DNA of 49,093 nt, from the NCBI RefSeq assembly GCF_014164585.1, contig NZ_JACJFM010000037.1:1-49093 (forward strand), written 5' to 3'. The notes beneath the pieces were generated by a model. That model did not search any database and had not been told where the DNA came from. It worked only from the letters and a program-made list of their open reading frames with translations. This document shows positions 1-9,397 of the stretch, piece after piece. Position 1 is the stretch's first letter, and every line of letters starts with the position of its first letter. The position numbers and the translations under genes are program-made. Source of the stretch: Oceanospirillum sediminis. GTDB taxonomy: Bacteria; Pseudomonadota; Gammaproteobacteria; Pseudomonadales; Halomonadaceae.

Positions 1-13
1 GAGCAGAAAATCA

Positions 14-46
14 GTTGGCTTTATTTCCTGGAGCAATAAAGCCAAC
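14..46 (-). terminator. Hairpin, probable terminator downstream of sstT
   Basis: A perfect 12-bp inverted repeat, GTTGGCTTTATT at 14-25 and AATAAAGCCAAC at 35-46, encloses a 9-nt loop. Read on the minus strand it is followed by TGATTTTC, a short and interrupted U-tract. It lies about 165 nt beyond the sstT stop, so it could end that transcript or one from a gene outside the window. The termination role is inferred; the stem is seen directly. Confidence 0.55.
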
Positions 47-210
47 CGATGCTCGGTTAGATAGAAACCTGACTTTTTCAGGGCTGACTACTTATTAGCA
101 GTCTATGGTATTGGCAGCTTAAGCTTAAGGGATTAAAGCAGAAAGCTAAGAAATCAGAAATTGATTCATGATTTGTATGCCAATCGACCTGTTAGCAATA
201 TTCGGCAACT

Positions 211-1452
211 TCAGGCAATTTCATCTTCCATCAGTTGCTGAATATCATGAGAGCAGCCATCAATTGCTGCCGTAAACAAAACGTCTGTTGAGCTATTCAG
301 AGCAGTTTCAGCAGAATCCTGCACAACACCAATAATGAAGCCAACAGCAACGACCTGCATCGCAACCTCATTTGGTACGCCAAACAAACTACAGGCCATC
401 GGAATCAATAATAAAGAACCGCCTGCAACCCCGGATGCGCCACAAGCTGAAACAGTTGCCACCAGACTCAGCAACAAGGCGGTAGCAACATCAACCTGAA
501 TGCCCAGGGTATGCACCGCCGACAGCGTTAAGACTGTAATTGTAATTGCTGCACCGGCCATATTAATCGTCGCACCCAGAGGAACCGAGACCGAATAAGT
601 ATCCTCATGCAAACCCAGTTTGCGACACAGTTCCATATTAACCGGGATATTGGCTGCGGAACTGCGGGTAAAAAAAGCGGTTACGCCACTTTCACGCAGA
701 CAGGTGAACACCAGCGGGTATGGATTCTGACGTGTCTTAATAAAGACCAATAAAGGGTTAACCACTAAGGCAACAACAATCATAGCAGTCAATAAGACCA
801 TCAATAAATGACTATAACCCAGTAAAGCATCCACACCTGTTGTCGCGACAGTATTAGCAACCAGACCAAAAATACCCAAAGGTGCAAGACGAATCACAAT
901 TCGAACCAGGAACGATACGCCATCAGCCAGATCAGAAACCAGTTTTTTGCTGTTATCACTGGCTCCACGCAGTGCAAATCCCAATCCCAGGGCCCAGGCT
1001 AACAAACCAATAAAGTTGCCATTAATCAGTGCATTAACCGGATTATCAACGACCCTGAACAATAAAGTACGTAATACCTCACCAATTCCTCCCGGTGGTG
1101 TAGTACTAACATCACTGCTGATCAGAGTCAGTTCTGTCGGGAATAAAAAGCTCAGCAGCACAGCAATCAGCGCGGCACAGAATGTCCCGGTCAGGTATAA
1201 GGTAAGAATAGGCCGGATGCGATGAGAGCTATCCAAAGACTGGTTAGCAATGGCTGACATAACCAGCACAAGAACCAGCACTGGCGCCACAGCTTTCAGG
1301 GCTTTTACGAATAAATCTCCCAAAATAGAAAAATTCACCGCCCACTCAGGCATAACCAGAGCCAGTACAATACCAGCTATAAGACCAAACATAATCTGTG
1401 CAACCAGACTACCGGAAGCAATGCGATTCAAAAAAACAGAAAACGGATTCAT
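211..1452 (-). CDS. sstT: Serine/threonine:Na+ symporter SstT
   Basis: Inner-membrane sodium-coupled serine/threonine uptake carrier of the dicarboxylate/amino acid:cation symporter family. The predicted protein is 413 residues, matching the usual SstT length of about 414. It is hydrophobic throughout, with the SstT-like N-terminus [20 protein letters not shown] and the conserved substrate/ion-binding region around [18 protein letters not shown] and [16 protein letters not shown] chose the ATG at 1452 rather than the upstream ATG at 1482 because AGGAAA lies just upstream and the extra ten residues do not look like family sequence. It lies downstream of hypF on the same strand, 230 nt away, with no obvious functional link. 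Family assignment is secure; substrate preference rests on the family. Confidence 0.92.
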   Translation of the reverse strand: MNPFSVFLNRIASGSLVAQIMFGLIAGIVLALVMPEWAVNFSILGDLFVKALKAVAPVLVLVLVMSAIANQSLDSSHRIRPILTLYLTGTFCAALIAVLLSFLFPTELTLISSDVSTTPPGGIGEVLRTLLFRVVDNPVNALINGNFIGLLAWALGLGFALRGASDNSKKLVSDLADGVSFLVRIVIRLAPLGIFGLVANTVATTGVDALLGYSHLLMVLLTAMIVVALVVNPLLVFIKTRQNPYPLVFTCLRESGVTAFFTRSSAANIPVNMELCRKLGLHEDTYSVSVPLGATINMAGAAITITVLTLSAVHTLGIQVDVATALLLSLVATVSACGASGVAGGSLLLIPMACSLFGVPNEVAMQVVAVGFIIGVVQDSAETALNSSTDVLFTAAIDGCSHDIQQLMEDEIA

Positions 1453-1682
1453 ATCTTTTCCTGAGACAGTTCTCAGCATCATAGCTAATTAACGATGACC
1501 GAGCTAACTTACGACTAAAGGAGTATATTTCAGTCGCATCATACCCTAAAAAAAGAGTAATTCACCATAAAAAACACAGAAATACAGTGAATAAGACCAT
1601 CAAATAGACAAGATATTAAGCATTCCTCCAGTCGCTACAGTCAGTTAACCTGGAGTCAGAAAAAGTACGTTGCAATCAGGAA

Positions 1683-4196
1683 TTAAATATATCTGGCCGC
1701 TACGACTGTAGCCTGCCCTATCGAAATGCCGCCATCATTAGCCGGTATATGCTGATGAGAGATTAACTGCATATCAGGTAATCTTTTGCTGCATTGCTGA
1801 CCCAGAAGCCTCAGCAATAACGAGTTCTGACTGACACCTCCTGTAATAGCCAGACAATCAGGTAAAGTCTCAACTTCCAGTTGAGTCATAGATTTTGCGA
1901 CGAGATTAATTAAGCCTTCAGCCAGCCCTTTGTGAAAAGCCAAAGCCTGTTCAGTAATAATCTCGTCTGAGAAGCAAATATCTCTGGCATCAGATCCACC
2001 TGATAGAAGGATCATGCGCTCAATCAGCTCTGCCAGGGCACCGGATGAATCCAGCTGCCATTTACCATCCGGATTCAGTTCCAGACTGAAAGCCAGCGGC
2101 TGAACCTGATCCAGCTTGTGAACAACGCTTTCCGCTTTCATTTGCAACGCTATGGCTGCCTGCCCCTCATAAGTGATAATATCGGGAAATAGCCCCAAAG
2201 CAGCTGCAAACGCATCAAACAATCGCCCCGTAGAACTGGCCAAAGGCGAATTCAGCTGATTATCAATCATCTGACCAACCAGAGTAACAGGCTTATTCTG
2301 CAGAGCAGGATGATTCAGAATAGATTCTCTCTGATCTGTTTCTATTTGCCATGCCAGAGATAACAAATTTCGCCACGGCTCTCTCATAGCTTTTGCTCCA
2401 CCAGGCAAGGGCAACGGTTTCAGCCCGGCCAGATGAGAACAATCCCTGTAATCACCAAGCAGAAGCTCTCCTCCCCATAATGCTTTATCTTCTCCCATAC
2501 CTAAACCATCCAGAGCCAGGCACAAAACAGGTGATGCATTCAAGGGATAATGATTATCCAGCAGACAGGCCACCATATGGGCATGGTGATGCAGTACTTT
2601 TTTAACCGGTACCTGCCATTTATCAGACAGAGCCTCTCCGTGTTTAGATGGCAGATATTCAGGATGCTCATCGACTGCGATATATTCTGGCTGAAACTGA
2701 TAAAGCATCAGAAAGCGTTCAACTCCTTGCTGATACTGATCCCAGCTACGAGCGGATTCCATATCTCCCATATGCGAAGATAACGTGGCTCTATTGCCCT
2801 CCAGCAGACAGAACGTGTTTTTTAATTCTCCTCCCATCGCCAGAACAGACGGCGCGCTTTCAAACCCTTCGGGCAGAATAATCGTTGAGGGTGCGTACCC
2901 TCTTGCCCTTCGCAGTACCTGATACGGTTCTGTTCTACAGGATAAACGTCCCTCCGAGCAATCCATTAAAGAGATATGCCCTGTTTCAGTAATCGGATTC
3001 CCCCACTGAACAACGGAGTCATCTACCCGGTTTTCGATCCGTCGGTTATTGATCAAAAAATAATCCGCTATATCAGACAGCGTTCGCAAAGCCTCATCAT
3101 TATCAATGGCCTGAGGTTCACCGGATGCATTGCCTGATGTCATAATCAAAGGACCATCAAACTCAGCCATCAATAAGTGATGCAGAGGTGTTGCTGGCAG
3201 CATGATGCCTAATCGATTCTGTTCAGGGACAACGCCTTCGGCTAAATCTGCACTATCTCTTTTATAGAATAATACAATTGGAGACTGGGAACTGCTCAGT
3301 AACTTCCAGGCATCATCGGTTAGTAAACAAAGCTGCTCTGCCTGTTTCTGATCGGCGACCATAATCGCAAAGGGCTTGTGTGGCCGGTGTTTACGAACTC
3401 TCAAAAGATTTACCACATTCTGATTTCTGGCATCACACACCAGATGGAAGCCCCCAAGACCTTTAATTGCCAGAATATTTCCTGCTTTAAGCAGAGTAAC
3501 GGACTGCGCTATTTCCTGCTGATTCCGGATATTACTCTCAGCAGACTTCTGATCATTAACAGATTCCCCCACAGTATTAACCAGAAGCAGCTCTGGCCCA
3601 CACTCCGGACAAGCAACAGGCTGAGCATGAAAACGCCGGTCTGCCGGGTTATCGTATTCTGACTGGCACTCCGGACACAGATTAAAGTCTTTCATACTGG
3701 TTGTTGATCTGTCATAGGGTATACCTGTGATAATAGAAAGTCTGGGGCCACACCATGTACAGTTGGTGAAAGGATACTGAAAACGGCGTTCTCCGGCATT
3801 CTGTATCTCTATCAGACAATCGGGGCAAGTCGCCATATCCGGTGTACAGCCCGTTTTTACACTCCCCTGATCACTGCTGAGAATATAAAAGCTGTCATTG
3901 TCAGACAGATAATTATCCCACTCTGCCGGTTCAGTTAATAAATGAATATCTATGCTATCGATGCGGGATTGATCTGGTTTTTCAGCCAACAGCCTTTGTT
4001 CAAATACTCCGGCAATCTCCCTGGTAGTGCATAAGCCTATTTCTACGCCAGAACCATTATTCCTGACAAAACCTGTTAATTGCATTTCGGTTGCCAGACG
4101 CCATACAAAAGGGCGAAAACCAACACCCTGTACTTGTCCGGAAACAGAGAACATTACATGAGAATCCATTAATTCGACACTTACATCACGGGACAC
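1683..4196 (-). CDS. hypF: HypF, carbamoyltransferase for [NiFe]-hydrogenase maturation
   Basis: HypF uses carbamoyl phosphate and ATP to make the thiocarboxamide on HypE that becomes the cyanide ligand of [NiFe] hydrogenase. All expected domains are visible in order: an acylphosphatase domain (GQVQGVGFRPFVWRLA), two zinc fingers (CPDC...CTWC and CPEC...CPEC, each with 18 residues between the Cys pairs), a YrdC-like domain, and a Kae1-like C-terminal domain with HHHAH and ALDGLGMGEDKALWGGE. The longest frame begins at 4262, but a GTG at 4196 is preceded by GAGG at a spacing of 5 and gives 837 residues with a normal N-terminus. No other hyp gene or hydrogenase subunit is in the window, so its partners must be elsewhere or absent. 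The frame is intact. Confidence 0.93.
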   Translation of the reverse strand: MSRDVSVELMDSHVMFSVSGQVQGVGFRPFVWRLATEMQLTGFVRNNGSGVEIGLCTTREIAGVFEQRLLAEKPDQSRIDSIDIHLLTEPAEWDNYLSDNDSFYILSSDQGSVKTGCTPDMATCPDCLIEIQNAGERRFQYPFTNCTWCGPRLSIITGIPYDRSTTSMKDFNLCPECQSEYDNPADRRFHAQPVACPECGPELLLVNTVGESVNDQKSAESNIRNQQEIAQSVTLLKAGNILAIKGLGGFHLVCDARNQNVVNLLRVRKHRPHKPFAIMVADQKQAEQLCLLTDDAWKLLSSSQSPIVLFYKRDSADLAEGVVPEQNRLGIMLPATPLHHLLMAEFDGPLIMTSGNASGEPQAIDNDEALRTLSDIADYFLINNRRIENRVDDSVVQWGNPITETGHISLMDCSEGRLSCRTEPYQVLRRARGYAPSTIILPEGFESAPSVLAMGGELKNTFCLLEGNRATLSSHMGDMESARSWDQYQQGVERFLMLYQFQPEYIAVDEHPEYLPSKHGEALSDKWQVPVKKVLHHHAHMVACLLDNHYPLNASPVLCLALDGLGMGEDKALWGGELLLGDYRDCSHLAGLKPLPLPGGAKAMREPWRNLLSLAWQIETDQRESILNHPALQNKPVTLVGQMIDNQLNSPLASSTGRLFDAFAAALGLFPDIITYEGQAAIALQMKAESVVHKLDQVQPLAFSLELNPDGKWQLDSSGALAELIERMILLSGGSDARDICFSDEIITEQALAFHKGLAEGLINLVAKSMTQLEVETLPDCLAITGGVSQNSLLLRLLGQQCSKRLPDMQLISHQHIPANDGGISIGQATVVAARYI

Positions 4197-4328
4197 AATA
4201 ACCTCACATATAAAAGACAGACTGCGCCAGAGATACTTACCAGCCATCCTTGAAAACCACATAAAACGTGGCTTCAGACTTTAATGTCATCAATTTAGAT
4301 ATTTTCTGACATAATACGTAACATTAGA

Positions 4329-4348
4329 GAATATTTTTGTTAATATTC
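4329..4348. promoter_or_regulatory. Inverted repeat in hypF/EAL-gene divergent promoter
   Basis: GAATATT and AATATTC, separated by TTTGTT, form a 7+6+7 inverted repeat in the roughly 190-bp divergent region between hypF and the GGDEF-EAL gene. Its position fits an operator. The sequence is AT-rich, so chance is a real alternative, and no regulator can be assigned. Confidence 0.3.
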
Positions 4349-4389
4349 ACAATAACAATGTAACAATGCAAAAAATAACAGGCAAACAT

Positions 4390-5889
4390 ATGGATATATG
4401 CTCCTTGACTTTTGATACTCCGGCCACTGCCAAAGAAGCGATTCAGCCTGATGTATCCAGAATGTTATGGTTACATACCGGGTCTGAGTTCAGTATGGAG
4501 TTATCACAAAAAATCAGAGAGCTCTATAAAGAACTATGTGACTACACTCTTGCTGTAGCCTTACATGATAATTACTGCAATCAGAATCATGAATGGCTGC
4601 TGACAAAAGAAGAAGAGCTGCCGGGTTATCCCATACAACAAGTCCTGCTGCCACAACAGATTGACCCTATAACCGGGCTACGCAATCAGAATTATTTCCA
4701 TAAATATATCAGGGAATATATCCAATTATCATCAGATGATTTTTATCTTATTATCAGTGACATAGATCAATTCAGAGCAGTCAGTCATTTTTATGGGACG
4801 GAGGCTGAGCAGTATGCCCTGACACGGGTTGCAGAACACTTACAACAATATATGGAAAACAGCGAAGTATTCAGGCTATCAGGCGATCAGTTTCTGATTC
4901 TTATGCCTGCACACTATTTTACTGATATAAAGCTGGAAACAGCACTGGAACAACTCTCCAGAATTGAGCTCAATTGGAATAATTATCAGATTAATATCAG
5001 CATGTCTTTCGGGATTGTTCGTCATGATTCCGACTCCCTGACCGAAAAAGATATCTCCGGATTACTGAGCAATACCAATATGGCTCTGAATCAGGCAAAG
5101 CGGCTGAAAAAAAGCACCTTCATCTTTTCTGGTGAACCTCATCTGAAACTGGAATACGGTCAGTATCTGAGAGGCGTTGGGTTACTGTCAGATGCATTAA
5201 AACAAGATACCCTGGAAGCATTCTACCAGCCTATTATATGCAATAAGACTCACCGCCTTCTGAGCCATGAGTGCCTGGCAAGAATACGCCATAAATATGG
5301 CTGGATTGGCGCAGATCAGTTTATCCCTCAAGCATCACAGTTCCGGTTACAAGGAAAATTGACACTGCGAATACTGGAAAAAGCCCGGAAAACTATGCAG
5401 AAATATCCCGGACGCTTTAGCATCAACCTTGCGCCGGAAGACCTGTTTGATGATCAGATATTAAGCGCCATCATTAAGTTATTAAATGAACAGCAGCTTG
5501 GAAAAAGAGTGACAATAGAGCTGGTAGAAACCAGTTCATTAATCAATTTGTCCAGAAGTATACAATCGATAGAAAAACTAAGGGCTACAGGGTGCAAGCT
5601 GGCAATAGATGATTTTGGCAGCGGGTTCGCCAACTTTTCCTATATATACAGACTTAAACCGGATTATTTGAAGCTGGATGGTAGCCTGATACGAGATCTG
5701 GACCGCAATCCGGAACTCAGAACCATCGTCAAAGGTATTATCAGTATCGCCAGTGAGCTAAAAATTGAAACAGTGGCAGAATTCGTGCACAACGAGAGTG
5801 TGTATTACTGGGTCAAAAAACTAGGTGTTGATGCCTCCCAGGGCTTCTATCTTTTCCCCCCTCAGGAAATACCACATCAACCCGATTGA
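4390..5889 (+). CDS. GGDEF-EAL protein, probable c-di-GMP phosphodiesterase
   Basis: Cytoplasmic protein of 499 residues with an unassigned N-terminal ~90 residues, a GGDEF domain and a C-terminal EAL domain; no membrane segment is visible. The GGDEF signature is SGDQF (residues 164-168), with the first Gly and the catalytic Glu replaced, so cyclase activity is unlikely, although GTP sensing is possible. The EAL domain keeps the residues known to be needed for hydrolysis: Glu in HECLAR (E294), Asn in SINLAPEDL, Glu in IELVET, the DD of IDDFGSG, Lys in LKLDGSL, Glu in VAEFV and Gln in SQGFYL. I favour the ATG at 4390 (CAGG upstream) over 4366, which lacks a Shine-Dalgarno sequence. Its 3' end overlaps the convergent usher gene by 13 bp, suggesting it controls c-di-GMP near the pilus locus. 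Confidence 0.85.
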   Translation: MDICSLTFDTPATAKEAIQPDVSRMLWLHTGSEFSMELSQKIRELYKELCDYTLAVALHDNYCNQNHEWLLTKEEELPGYPIQQVLLPQQIDPITGLRNQNYFHKYIREYIQLSSDDFYLIISDIDQFRAVSHFYGTEAEQYALTRVAEHLQQYMENSEVFRLSGDQFLILMPAHYFTDIKLETALEQLSRIELNWNNYQINISMSFGIVRHDSDSLTEKDISGLLSNTNMALNQAKRLKKSTFIFSGEPHLKLEYGQYLRGVGLLSDALKQDTLEAFYQPIICNKTHRLLSHECLARIRHKYGWIGADQFIPQASQFRLQGKLTLRILEKARKTMQKYPGRFSINLAPEDLFDDQILSAIIKLLNEQQLGKRVTIELVETSSLINLSRSIQSIEKLRATGCKLAIDDFGSGFANFSYIYRLKPDYLKLDGSLIRDLDRNPELRTIVKGIISIASELKIETVAEFVHNESVYYWVKKLGVDASQGFYLFPPQEIPHQPD

Positions 5890-8567
5890 TAGACAGGGTT
5901 AACAACCACCCAGAGGTTTTCATGACTAACCTCTGGCCGGGCCAGCTCTATTTGCTCTTTTTCTGTTCTCATATAAAGGATGTATTGTCCGGGTGGAATA
6001 AAATCCATAACAAAAAAACCATCGTAGGCAGTGTACATCTCAGCCACCTGATCTGCTGACTCTTTATCTAAAAGTACCAGATGGACTGCACTTAAAGGGC
6101 GTCCCTGACTATCAGATAACATGCCCTCTACAGACCCGGTATCAATAACAGGCCAGTCGATATAAGCCACTCTTTCAGGCCGTACTGGGATATCAATGGA
6201 ATTAACAGGGGAAATACGGTAGGGATCTTCAAAGTCAGTCATGACCAGTGATACCTGTGACAAAGACTTCAGATCCATCCACACACCCTCTGCATTGGTA
6301 AAGTCAGAAATTGATCCTCTTTGATAGAATCTCTTCTTACTAATCAGCTTTTCATCAGTATCCAGGGTACCATTATTATTTTCATCATGGTAAATACGGC
6401 CAAATGCCGGATAACTCAATTTTTCATTATTTGCAGTATACCCACCTCGTTTAGCTGGCAATAAACTACCCTTCACAGAGAGGTTAAAGCCAGCACCATC
6501 CTTTCTGTTCCAGTTTAATTCACTACCTACAGAAAAGTGATTCGATTTACCTGACCATATTAGCCTCAAATCCAATAGACTCTCATCACTTGATTGATAG
6601 TTAACCCCCAAACCAAAGCCTTCACAGTATTTTTTATATTCCTCCACATAACGCTTACAAATCCACTCAGGCCAGATTTCATGAGGGATAAACAGATCCA
6701 GAGATTGCTGATAATCATCTGACTTGTCTTCTTTCTGATGAAGCAACCTTGCTTTAAAGCCACCTAATCTGTACCTGAGAATAGCAGAAGGCGTACACAG
6801 GCTCTCAGTATATTCAAAAAAGTCACAACTATTATTAACAGCCAGATTCCAATGGCCCAGCCTGAAACGCACCACCTGATCCAGACTCCATATATCCTCT
6901 GAAATAGCTTCCTTAAAAAACACTCTGTTATTAATAGTTACTGGTATCGTAATATCGTTCAGGCTGTAATTCAGCCCTGCATAGGCTTCTCGGATAACAT
7001 CTTTATCATCTCTTAATACTACCGGCCATTGACTCCGGTCTGAAACACCTGACGAATATGATAAACCATCACCTTTTTTATCAAATGAAAACGAGTAAGT
7101 AGCAGCCGTGTCTGTAAAATAACCTCTGAAACGCCAGGCAATATCAGATAAGTACCCATTAATATCACCACCCAGAATAGTGCGTAGCTCACCACTTTCA
7201 TCCTGTCGCGAGATAAGGTTAAATCTGAAATCAGCATCCAGCCCTAAACCAAGCCCCAGAGTCACCAGATGAGCATCAGTACTATCAATCTGCTGATCAT
7301 AAAGCATGCTACTGATTGATGACGTGGTTTTGATATAAGAATAGGCAATACCCCATTCTCCTTTCTTCAGATAATTCGGGGTAATAACAACACTATGATT
7401 ATCAACCCTCTCCTCTCCATAAGGGCCATAAAGACGCACTGTTATCTGATTCATACCCGATACCAGCTCAACATCAAACTGGTAAATGCCTTCAGAAGAA
7501 ATCGTCTGAAAGTCAATTAACTGCTGATTGATATAAAGCTCTGCTTCCCACTTATCAGGCGCCTGACCAACAATAGCGCGCTTATCGAAAATATTACCAG
7601 ACCTTCGAAAAGTACTCAGGTTCACTCCTGTTCCCCCAGAGTAAGGGAAAACATCTGAAATTGACTGAGTCGTAATATCTCCGAAAGATAATGACTTAAT
7701 ATACCCGGCCAGTGGGGGTTGAGCATCATCATCTGACACCTGATAAGCTGATTTCCAGTACGTCAGTCTGGGATCTGATTTATTACCGGATAATAAATTC
7801 CAGCGATTCCCCATACCAAGCAGATCTCCGCGCCCTTGCACCAGAAAGCTGTGGCTATTACTGGCAGAGGAATATCTCCAGTTCCAATCCAGAATTGGGG
7901 CAGATAAAAGAGAATAAGGAATGCCGGCATGAAAGCGTCCGGATTTTCTGTCAGCCCGCTTTTTTAACTTCTGCTTCCGGTATTCATCACGTTTAATGGC
8001 TTCTATTTTGGGAATAAATCCTCTGGGTTCAATACTCAACAGCATATCTCTGTATTTAAATTCCAGGGATAGTGGCCATATTTTTTCCAGATATTCAGCC
8101 TGAATAAAAAGCTCAGCATCAAACTCCACATAATCTTTCAGCCAGGCATTTTCCGGAAATATTGTTTCCTTAATACCTACACCAGAAAGCTTCAGTTTAT
8201 TATCTGCTTCAGACAACTGCATCATATTGTTTGCTGCAGTCTTTTCTAAATCAAGGGTAAGAGGTGCCAGCTCCAGGTGGTAGGGAATTCCTAATGCGTC
8301 AGCAAGGGCGGATACGGGGATAAATAAGATTTCATCTCTCTGATACCCGAATAAAGATTGTGCAAGAAGGTAACGGCCAGCATAGACATCAAAAATAACA
8401 GGCTCTTCTTCAGCCAGAGCACTATTGAAAGCAAATAAGCACAAAAAAGCAGAAAGCCACAATGGCTTTCTGCTACAAGATATATGACTCTCTGATAATA
8501 AATCTCTGCAAAAAGCGAATATGAAATCAGATTGATATATTTTTCCGCACCAACTGCTTCTCACCAT
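5877..8567 (-). CDS. Outer-membrane pilus usher (DUF4402 pilus locus)
   Basis: Probable usher, the outer-membrane pore that takes chaperone-bound pilins and assembles the fibre. Length is 896 residues. A signal peptide lies unusually far in, with its hydrophobic core at about residues 36-52 and cleavage after ALA (52). A plug-like beta domain (ELYINQQLIDF..., MNQITVRLYGPYGEE) precedes long stretches of alternating residues typical of a barrel. The C-terminal part has a calcium-site-like DENNNGTLDTDE and a carboxypeptidase-regulatory-like segment (SVEGMLSDSQGRPLSAVHLVLLD, FVMDFIPPGQYILYM). It differs from the FimD/PapC type and is closer to the atypical ushers seen beside DUF4402 pilins; subclass is uncertain. 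Its start overlaps the chaperone gene by 41 bp. I found no better start nearer the signal peptide, only a TTG inside it. Confidence 0.75.
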   Translation of the reverse strand: MVRSSWCGKIYQSDFIFAFCRDLLSESHISCSRKPLWLSAFLCLFAFNSALAEEEPVIFDVYAGRYLLAQSLFGYQRDEILFIPVSALADALGIPYHLELAPLTLDLEKTAANNMMQLSEADNKLKLSGVGIKETIFPENAWLKDYVEFDAELFIQAEYLEKIWPLSLEFKYRDMLLSIEPRGFIPKIEAIKRDEYRKQKLKKRADRKSGRFHAGIPYSLLSAPILDWNWRYSSASNSHSFLVQGRGDLLGMGNRWNLLSGNKSDPRLTYWKSAYQVSDDDAQPPLAGYIKSLSFGDITTQSISDVFPYSGGTGVNLSTFRRSGNIFDKRAIVGQAPDKWEAELYINQQLIDFQTISSEGIYQFDVELVSGMNQITVRLYGPYGEERVDNHSVVITPNYLKKGEWGIAYSYIKTTSSISSMLYDQQIDSTDAHLVTLGLGLGLDADFRFNLISRQDESGELRTILGGDINGYLSDIAWRFRGYFTDTAATYSFSFDKKGDGLSYSSGVSDRSQWPVVLRDDKDVIREAYAGLNYSLNDITIPVTINNRVFFKEAISEDIWSLDQVVRFRLGHWNLAVNNSCDFFEYTESLCTPSAILRYRLGGFKARLLHQKEDKSDDYQQSLDLFIPHEIWPEWICKRYVEEYKKYCEGFGLGVNYQSSDESLLDLRLIWSGKSNHFSVGSELNWNRKDGAGFNLSVKGSLLPAKRGGYTANNEKLSYPAFGRIYHDENNNGTLDTDEKLISKKRFYQRGSISDFTNAEGVWMDLKSLSQVSLVMTDFEDPYRISPVNSIDIPVRPERVAYIDWPVIDTGSVEGMLSDSQGRPLSAVHLVLLDKESADQVAEMYTAYDGFFVMDFIPPGQYILYMRTEKEQIELARPEVSHENLWVVVNPVYQSG

Positions 8568-9321
8568 TTCTCAGATTGTACTCAATTTCTAATATATATT
8601 TTTTATTTCTGTCAATGGCAGCACTATTTTGCACCGGAATACTGTACGTATAACGATCATTATCAGTATACATAACCTGAACACTCATCATAACAGGTAC
8701 GTTATTACCATCTTCATACAGATTGACAACTGCCCGCGAGCTATACAACCCTTTACGTTCAACCTGCATATTCAGAAAATATTTTCCTTCTTTTTTCTTC
8801 AGCTCCAGATTATTGAATTCAAGATCGGCCTCGCCATCTCCCTGACGGACAAAAACAGGAATACTGGTACCAATCAACAAATCCATTGAGATACCTGGTG
8901 TTGTTGCTGTCGCTGGAGTATTAATACCTTTAACTGTCTGAAGCCTCTGAAAAAGCATATGAGAGCGGTATTCACCATCTTTCAAATCTGCTGGCCTTCG
9001 CAGCATAACTCGTACAGCCTGAGTCTCACCTGGCTCAAGGATAACCTGTCTGGGGGCATAACGAATCATTTTTGAGGCAGCAGGAGTCTTTCTTGGATTT
9101 TTTTCATCATCAACCTGTTTAATCAGGCCCAGAGAATCCATCACAATATCTTGCCAGCCAATTCGGTAGGTGTAGGTTTCATTACCTCGATTCTGAAGAT
9201 TAAGTCTTACGGATCTCTGACCAGGTTCAAAAACAACCTTTTCAGGAAATACCGCCAGTTGAGCATATGAGATTCCAGGTAAAAACGCTAAAAACAGAAG
9301 AAGTAGTCTGAGATGAGTCAT
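8527..9321 (-). CDS. Periplasmic pilus chaperone (PapD-like)
   Basis: Immunoglobulin-fold chaperone that would hold DUF4402 pilins in the periplasm by donor-strand complementation before delivery to the usher. It has 264 residues with a signal peptide at 1-20 (cleavage after ISYA). The mature N-terminal domain shows VFPEKVVFEPGQRSVRLNLQNRG and then IRYAPRQVILEPGETQAVRVMLRRP, the pattern of a chaperone G1 strand followed by a conserved basic segment. The C-terminal domain ends with a basic strand (NGEKQLVRKNISI). It sits between the major pilin and the usher and overlaps the usher start, implying translational coupling. No good Shine-Dalgarno sequence precedes its ATG; the intergenic hairpin lies just upstream. 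Confidence 0.85.
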   Translation of the reverse strand: MTHLRLLLLFLAFLPGISYAQLAVFPEKVVFEPGQRSVRLNLQNRGNETYTYRIGWQDIVMDSLGLIKQVDDEKNPRKTPAASKMIRYAPRQVILEPGETQAVRVMLRRPADLKDGEYRSHMLFQRLQTVKGINTPATATTPGISMDLLIGTSIPVFVRQGDGEADLEFNNLELKKKEGKYFLNMQVERKGLYSSRAVVNLYEDGNNVPVMMSVQVMYTDNDRYTYSIPVQNSAAIDRNKKYILEIEYNLRNGEKQLVRKNISI

Positions 9322-9339
9322 ATTTATAGTGCCATAAGA

Positions 9340-9365
9340 CCCATCTCTTTTTATAAAGAGATGGG
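9340..9365 (-). promoter_or_regulatory. Perfect intercistronic hairpin between pilin and chaperone
   Basis: CCCATCTCTTT (9340-9350) and AAAGAGATGGG (9355-9365) form an 11-bp perfect stem with a 4-nt loop in the 76-nt gap between the major pilin and the chaperone. No U-tract follows on either strand, so it is not a standard intrinsic terminator. By analogy with other pilus operons it may protect the 3' end of pilin mRNA and make pilin more abundant than assembly proteins. The role is inferred. Confidence 0.6.
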
Positions 9366-9397
9366 CTGCATTGTATTATATTATACTTCTAGTACAG

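Noticed and set aside
1683-4196. Hydrogenase maturation operon
   Set aside because: Only hypF is present; neighbours are sstT and an EAL gene.
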